Part shown: positions 59,061-64,000 of the stretch, piece after piece | Position numbering within the stretch: position 1 is the stretch's first letter | Layout of the letters: each line of letters begins with the position of its first letter | DNA from: Opisthorchis felineus | Taxonomy: Eukaryota > Platyhelminthes > Trematoda > Opisthorchiida > Opisthorchiidae | DNA: 64,000 nucleotides | Reading direction: 5' to 3' | NCBI GenBank assembly: GCA_004794785.1 | Contig: SJOL01005976.1 | Coordinates: 551,972 to 615,971, forward strand | Translations under genes and position numbers: made by a program | Notes under the pieces: generated by a model | What the model saw: only the letters and a program-made list of their open reading frames with translations | The model's database searches: none | Told to the model about the DNA's origin: nothing

Positions 59061-60654
59061 GGTGGGAGTTAGTCAGAATCAGCAGCTTGGTAGCGCTCTG
59101 AAACTCCATGACGTATTCTAGCTCTCAATAAAATCAACGCCGAGACCTTGTTCTGAATTACCTTCACATGACCTGCTACCATTTAGCTTCTGCTGAGGAA
59201 GTCCTATGCATTGATTTCTCGTGGGGAGTTTTACTATCGCGAGCCAACAAAAGCAGGGTTAACGGTTCATCGTTTATCTGCCTGGAGAGGTCGTTTATAT
59301 CTTCGTTTCAGACCGACAGATCATACAGATTTGGAAGATGAGATTAACTCTTATGCAGTGGCCAAGACAATCATCCTGTTCTATGGTTCCCCTCACAGTG
59401 CTCTTTGTAAGTCGCGTTTGTCTGTGCAAGGGCCAAGGGCGCGCCCTCAAACAGAATCCAGGTGGCGCTGGAGGAGCAACCCATGACAGATCCATAAAAA
59501 AGTTTCCTACGTGCCTCTTACAGCTTTTCCCCTCACGCTACAGCTTCTCCGATTAGAAGCGGATCTTCGATAGTCGCAACGGCTTGGTTGACTAGGAAGT
59601 CGGCTGGTAAACACATTCCTATGGAGCTTGTTTATGACGTATATAGAAATGTATGGACCTTCTTGTGTGTTGGAAGTCAAGCCATGACCACGCATAGTCT
59701 TCAGGATTATACGGGTTGGATGTCCAGATACCTGGGCAAGGCTTTCGTCGAACACGAGCTTTTGCGGCGGACAGCTTTTGCTCCTTATATACGGGGCGTT
59801 CCTTGTGTAGTCTTTGCACGAAATAGACAGGCTAAAAGAGCGTTATTGCCATTCGAGTAGATCTATTTGCAGATTCTAATGGAAGAGTGGAGCAATGTAT
59901 CAGTGTTTAAGCACTGATGTTATACTGTCGATGATGAATATGGGCGTGAAAATCTCACCATTCAACATTACGGTCGTGCCGTACACGCACCAAAAATTGG
60001 TTCCGAGCAGCATACCCACTCTAAGTAGTTGCTTGTAAAAAAACTAAGCGTGACGTGCTTACAGTCGACGGTAAATGAAATGTCCGCACCAGGCCGTGTG
60101 ATGTTTCAGCAAGCCATATTCTTGGATTAAAGACCTCCGTCCTGGCGGCGAAAATGTTGACTTCGCTGACTTCAATCCGTTGTGCACCACCATTATGCGC
60201 CAATAACACCCGAAGAAGCCCCCATTAATTTGGTACACAAACGATGACTAGACAACCCGCCAAACTGAATAGATCTTGCTGGAATCTAGGTGAACCTACG
60301 ACGGAGCAGAAGCAAGAAACCAAGGAGACTAATATCAAACTCTCGAAAAGGCAAACTTTGGACTCCACCTGATACCTCATTTGAAAACTCGTCCTATAAT
60401 GAAATACAGTGTCATGCGTTTGTTATGAGGCTAAGAAAGTGAGATTGTCAAAGGTGCCAAACTACCACACAGTCCGACATCAAACGCCAAACAACCGGAT
60501 CCGCTAACAGACCAACAAGGCGACCATTTTGAAAGCTGCGTCGGATGTTGGTGACCTGCTTTGCCCACTGCAACAAGCCTAAATTTTTCCGTACACTGCA
60601 TCATACTCTACATTAACTTGACAACTTCCATGGTAATCAGAACATTTTAAATAG
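59061..60654. other. No firm gene; possibly the decayed 5' part of the RTE copy
   Basis: Minus-strand sequence to about 59130 may still belong to the reverse transcriptase linker. Open frames at 59211-59486 (+), 59588-59860 (+) and 59619-59819 (-) overlap antisense and show no motif I trust. No endonuclease signature could be read. Confidence 0.3.
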
Positions 60655-60851
60655 AAGGAAAGAAAAGAAACCGTTTAGCTGTTACATCCTTTCGGTGCCT
60701 GGCTGCCGTGCCACCCGAAGGAAGAACGAGGACCAGGATACTGCCAGGTTGCCCAAGCCTAGACAGGAAAAGTCGAGACGCAGAGGTCGGATTCGAGCTA
60801 CGGACCTTCCGGTCAGCAAACTCGCGCTCTAACCACTGAACCATCTCGCCC
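60655..60851 (-). repeat. tRNA-derived SINE, major family, copy 4
   Basis: Reverse-strand copy, well preserved. From 60851 it reads GGGCGAGATGGTTCAGTGGT, then AGAGCGCGAGTTTGCTGACC, AAGGTCCGTAGCTCGAATCC (B box), CTCGACTTTTCCTGTCTAGG, TGGGCAACCTGGCAGTATCC, CTTCCTTCGGGTGGCACGGC and AAGGATGTAACAGC. A and B boxes are recognisable. It ends in a TTTCTTTTCTTTCC tail at about 60655-60670. Confidence 0.92.
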
Positions 60852-60954
60852 GCACATATTAAATAACTCCTTAACCGCACGCATCAGCATGCGTCTCTTC
60901 TCACCCTTGAGCCCCCACATCATCGTACGACACTCGCTGTGGTCCTCCAACGAA

Positions 60955-61790
60955 TAGAGATCTGAACGAAGTGAACAGTATGACGGAAAACCGCAAGTCT
61001 CCTAATAAGGATGGCAATCCTGCAGAGGTATACAAGGAGATCACTAACCTAACTCGTGTTGTTCTACAAACTATTCTGCAAAGTCTGTGACAGGGAACTG
61101 TTTTAATCCCATTAAGATGCAAACAAAACCCCACATTTCCACAAAAGGGTTGAAAGATTTGCGCGGAAAAATTGTCGTGACGTAAGCTGTTTGTGTGTGA
61201 CTTCCAAAGTGTTTGCTATCCTTCGTGTAGACCGAGTTACCTTCACACCAGACCACACCGAGCAGGTTTTATCCCAGAGGAAGGTTGCACTGATCAAATC
61301 TTCACTTCATTCCGGGTTCCAGAACAACGATTCAGATACCAATAACCAGCTGTCTAATCGACCTCCAAGAAACGTTCGACTCTGATAACCGAGTAACGCG
61401 TAATGTATTGGAATCGGACGGTGCTTCCACTATGTTAGTCAGGCTCGTAAGTGATCACGTTGGCCTGTTTGTAAAAATAAGGACGAAACTTCAACCTTCA
61501 GCTTATCGTCTGGGCTTCGGTAAGACTGCCCACTTTACCCTATACTGCTTACATTCACGACTGACTAGATAAATCATCAAACAGTCGGCAGAGATCCGGG
61601 AGTAGAGGGTAGACAGGATGCAATGACCGCGGACCTCTGATTAGTGAATAGCATCGTTGCCTCCGCTGCACATCACCACAGCCTACAGCAGGTCCTAAAT
61701 GAGATCTACCAGTGTGCTTATTCCGTCAACCATGAGATTAGCGCCGCAAAAACTTTCTTCCAAAACCGCGCCAAGAGCGGCGTTGTCTTC
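60955..61790 (+). pseudogene. RTE-type LINE reverse transcriptase relic
   Basis: Plus-strand blocks in order, separated by shifts and stops. At about 60967-61060 LNEVNSMTENRKSPNKDGNP then AEVYKEI ('LKxxKAPGEDGIPAEVYK'). At 61259-61340 RAGFIPEEGCTDQIFTSFRV ('QAGFRPGRGCTDQIFTLRxV') then PEQRFRYQ. At about 61371 the remains of the catalytic motif (ETFDSDNRV-like). At about 61410-61570 a degenerate thumb-side stretch. At about 61648-61755 NSIVASAAHHHSLQQVLNEI then SVNHEISAAKT, matching the region just after the YADD box ('xLQxxLNEIxxxAxxVxLEINxAKT'). The YADD itself is lost. Clearly related in order to the other RTE relics but not obviously the same subfamily. Confidence 0.8.
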
Positions 61791-62559
61791 GAGGCTGAGG
61801 GCTGAAAATCTGTGTATACATCGTTGATTTTGACATGGGTTGTCTGCATCTGCAGGATGTCTGTGGTGCACGCCGCTATAACATTGCCATGAAATCCAGC
61901 CGAGTAATGAATGGCAGTGGATATCGGTTGTTATAGGAACTGTGAAACTGTTGTACCTATTCATTTGAGTTCGATCTCTCTCACGATTTCTCTATTCTTT
62001 TGTATTTCAAGATAACGTCACGCACCCTTTATCTATAGAAAGCCTGTCACGGTGTCTTCAAGGAGTGCAACCTAGACGACTGGCAAAAGCACGAGGACGT
62101 TCGCACCTCCCCAGATACTTGTACGCCGCACGCTGACTGTGCGCTTCTATTAAACTTCAGGTGCAATTAAGATCACTACAAAATGATCCCAGACAAGTGC
62201 CGTAGAAAGGTGATGCTCTTGATAAAAACTGACGGTCGACTCCAGTACAACTCTCATACGTCTCTACGTTTATTCACGGATACGAAGCAAAACATCCCCG
62301 AGGATATCAACCCTTAGTATGAATGGAGAAGACGAATAGTCAGACACAACCTTAGACCCTGCGGTGCACGATGTCCCACTACATATCACGGAATACGACT
62401 GGGAACCCAGCTTGCCTACATCGACTATACGTTTAGTTCTAATAATTTTCATCACACTAGAGTTATTCCTTCCTAAGTAAGTGGGTGTTGGGGGCATCTG
62501 GCGTTAAAAGACTTTATGACGCAACAGGTGGAACACTGATGCAGCTTCTTATCAGATCG
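61791..62559. other. Probable decayed 3' part of the RTE relic; no gene seen
   Basis: The minus-strand frame at 61695-61964 overlaps the relic and is treated as a shadow. Beyond about 61830 I cannot recognise further RTE motifs. Nothing else is supported to 62559. Confidence 0.3.
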
Positions 62560-63420
62560 CTGCTGGAATGAAATATGCGGAGATAATAGAAAGACAAAAG
62601 GGGCCTGCTCCGGTAAAATGCAGTACTTGCAAACTGCCAAGCAATCATCAACCGGTGGTATTTGCTTGTGCATCGTGCGAAGACACGGGACGAATAATAA
62701 TCAGAAGATCAAACTTACTTAGAGGATGCCGACCTACGGATTCATCAACATGGATTCCGGAAAAGTCACTCGTGTTTAACTTGACAAAAGAACAGTGGAC
62801 GGATGCGAATGCGAGTGGACGTTTGGCTGACGCTATCATCATCAATCTTAGCAAACTGCTTGATATTGTGCTGCATGGTAGATTTGGTGGGTGTGCCAAA
62901 TGAGTAGGTTAGTAATAACGAAGACTTCCTCCAAGATGGAACATCTGCTGTTCGTATAAATGATACTCCTCTTCGTGGTCTGAAATGACTAGTGGCGTCC
63001 CGCGAGAACCCGTCTTCGGATCTTTACACTTCTTACTCTATACCAACTACCTTCGAAACATCCCTGCCGTACCAAAATGTGGAGGGGAATTTATTGTACT
63101 AATATTCCAGTATTACTTCAAAATTATCTAGATAAACGGACAAAGTGGAGCCAGAAGTGGGAACTACCTTATAATGTGCGAGGTATCCATTTTTACACGA
63201 GATAAAAGAAACCTACACGTTTTATGACATCCGCGAATTCAGAAACGCGCCGAAAAGCGAAAGTATGCCTTCATAGGGAAAGCCATAAGGTGGATTAAAC
63301 GCTGATTATATGGGCTTTACCAAAAACACCTCAACATCCCATCGCCATGCATCCTCTTCTCCATTGTACTACGGAGAAGTCACTGTAGACCCACGGAACA
63401 ATGGTTAATTGCAACACACA
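62560..63420 (+). pseudogene. CR1/Jockey-type LINE reverse transcriptase relic
   Basis: Plus strand. The 111-codon frame at 62568-62903 ends LTKEQWTDANASGRLADAII then INLSKLLDIVLHGRF, matching 'xWTxAxxxGxxVDxIYLDFSKAFDSVPHxRL', with the catalytic Asp of 'LDFSKAFD' changed to Asn. At 63002-63055 REPVFGSLHFLLYTNYLR equals 'VPQGSVLGPLLFLLYINDLP'. At 63146-63181 WSQKWELPYNVR equals 'WSxxWxLPFNxxK'. Later fragments include NLHVL-like and YYGEVT-like remnants. The YADD region (about 63080-63130) is unrecognisable. Inactive through stops, shifts and a lost active-site residue. Confidence 0.78.
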
Positions 63421-64000
63421 GAGGAATAGGAAACCAGCTCAACAGCGTCAAACACTTAAAAAGGGATATTATCACCACCAGAATAAACCTCAAGCGAGAC
63501 TGCTGATATCTTGAAATTCAGATATAGACTGATTATAGCAGAATACCCAGAGGTCTACTACAGACACACGCCGCACTACCACTGGGCTAGACGGTAGCTA
63601 GCTGGAAGAAGTGAGTGTCAAATAGAGAAATCTAATGACCGATTAACAGAAATAGGTTGATGTCGAGGTCAGAGAATGCTGCGAAATCCCCACGTCAGCT
63701 GGTCAGTCTACCCACCGACACTACAAAAACACCGTTAGAGAAGCTGTTCCAAGAGTCTGCTACCCTGGAAGAAAGCCAGTCAAATGTTACTGGTTCTTCA
63801 GTAGTATGACTAGAAACTGCGCAAAATTCCGCAATGCGAAAACAGGCTACCGGTCGTGTGCAACCTAACGCGGATTGATTACCCAAGTGACCGGAGAGAA
63901 CTAACAGTACAAACTTCAGCCAAACTGCATCAATATCTCGAAAGATTTTCGCACCGCAAGTTCATTCCGAAACCGGCGAGGTCACAAGAGTGTGAAAAAA
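63421..64000. other. Right edge of window; LINE 3' remnant or unrelated, no gene seen
   Basis: Likely continues the decayed 3' part of the LINE relic. The minus-strand frame at 63695-63886 has no splice support. Nothing else is recognised to the window end. Confidence 0.3.

Noticed and set aside
59211..59486. Plus-strand frame opposite the RTE upstream region
   Set aside because: No motif, overlapped by minus-strand frames, and likely antisense to decayed retrotransposon sequence.
61695..61964. 89-codon minus-strand frame
   Set aside because: It overlaps plus-strand reverse-transcriptase remnants (NEIYQ...VNHEISAAKT) and shows no motif of its own.
1..64000. CRISPR array, prokaryotic defence system, integron or prophage
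   Set aside because: No regularly spaced direct repeats, no operon-like gene packing, no ribosome binding sites, and abundant eukaryotic LINE/SINE sequence argue against any prokaryotic system here.

Overview
The window looks like eukaryotic DNA from a repeat-rich, intron-rich genome. There are no bacterial operons or ribosome binding sites. Most long open frames are short and isolated. The recognisable sequence is mostly decayed non-LTR retrotransposons and tRNA-derived SINEs, with a few longer open blocks bounded by GT-AG splice signals. The mix of RTE-type and CR1/Jockey-type reverse transcriptases, tRNA-derived SINEs and AT-leaning introns resembles parasitic flatworm (trematode) genomes, possibly a liver fluke. 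That assignment is from memory of sequence style, not from a search.

Host coding sequence. The best gene evidence is on the minus strand: blocks at 36155-37414, 32273-32720, 14002-14217, 3772-4255 and 34-846. Each is an open frame with a good acceptor, and each of the first four has a plausible to strong donor. Three of the four joins between consecutive blocks are phase-compatible (0/0, 1/1, 0/0). The join from 14002-14217 to 3772-4255 needs at least one further exon. I read these as exons of one gene, or of neighbouring genes, running right to left. The products are Ser/Pro/Thr-rich, look disordered, and I do not recognise them. Weaker exon candidates lie at 5621-5839 (-), 11206-11545 (both strands open), 39663-40060 (+), 41192-41329 (+), 41846-42052 (+), 44506-44678 (+), 46507-46655 (+), 46652-46852 (-) and 56300-56753 (+).

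Mobile DNA. RTE-type fragments lie at about 9402-9666 (+), 14288-15244 (+, ending in a TGAA tail), 52930-53035 (+), 54180-54310 (-), 56760-57500 (-), 57650-59060 (-) and 60955-61790 (+). CR1/Jockey-type fragments lie at about 24780-25850 (+), 30145-31340 (+) and 62560-63420 (+). All carry stops, frameshifts or lost catalytic residues. A tRNA-derived SINE is present in four copies (33855, 39257, 55721, 60655), and a second tRNA-like family at 15481, 35507 and 35779. Smaller repeats include inverted repeats at 1541-1633 and 47430-47955, a shared motif at 1585-1690 and 20126-20225, and a short interspersed motif near 29408, 39486 and 45818.

Layout. 0-15 kb: 3' part of the minus-strand gene plus RTE debris. 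15-32 kb: mostly intronic or intergenic, with two CR1/Jockey relics. 32-37.4 kb: two minus-strand exons with SINEs between them. 38-47 kb: weak plus-strand exon candidates. 47-64 kb: dense retrotransposon graveyard. I see no CRISPR array, rRNA, prokaryotic system or intact mobile element.
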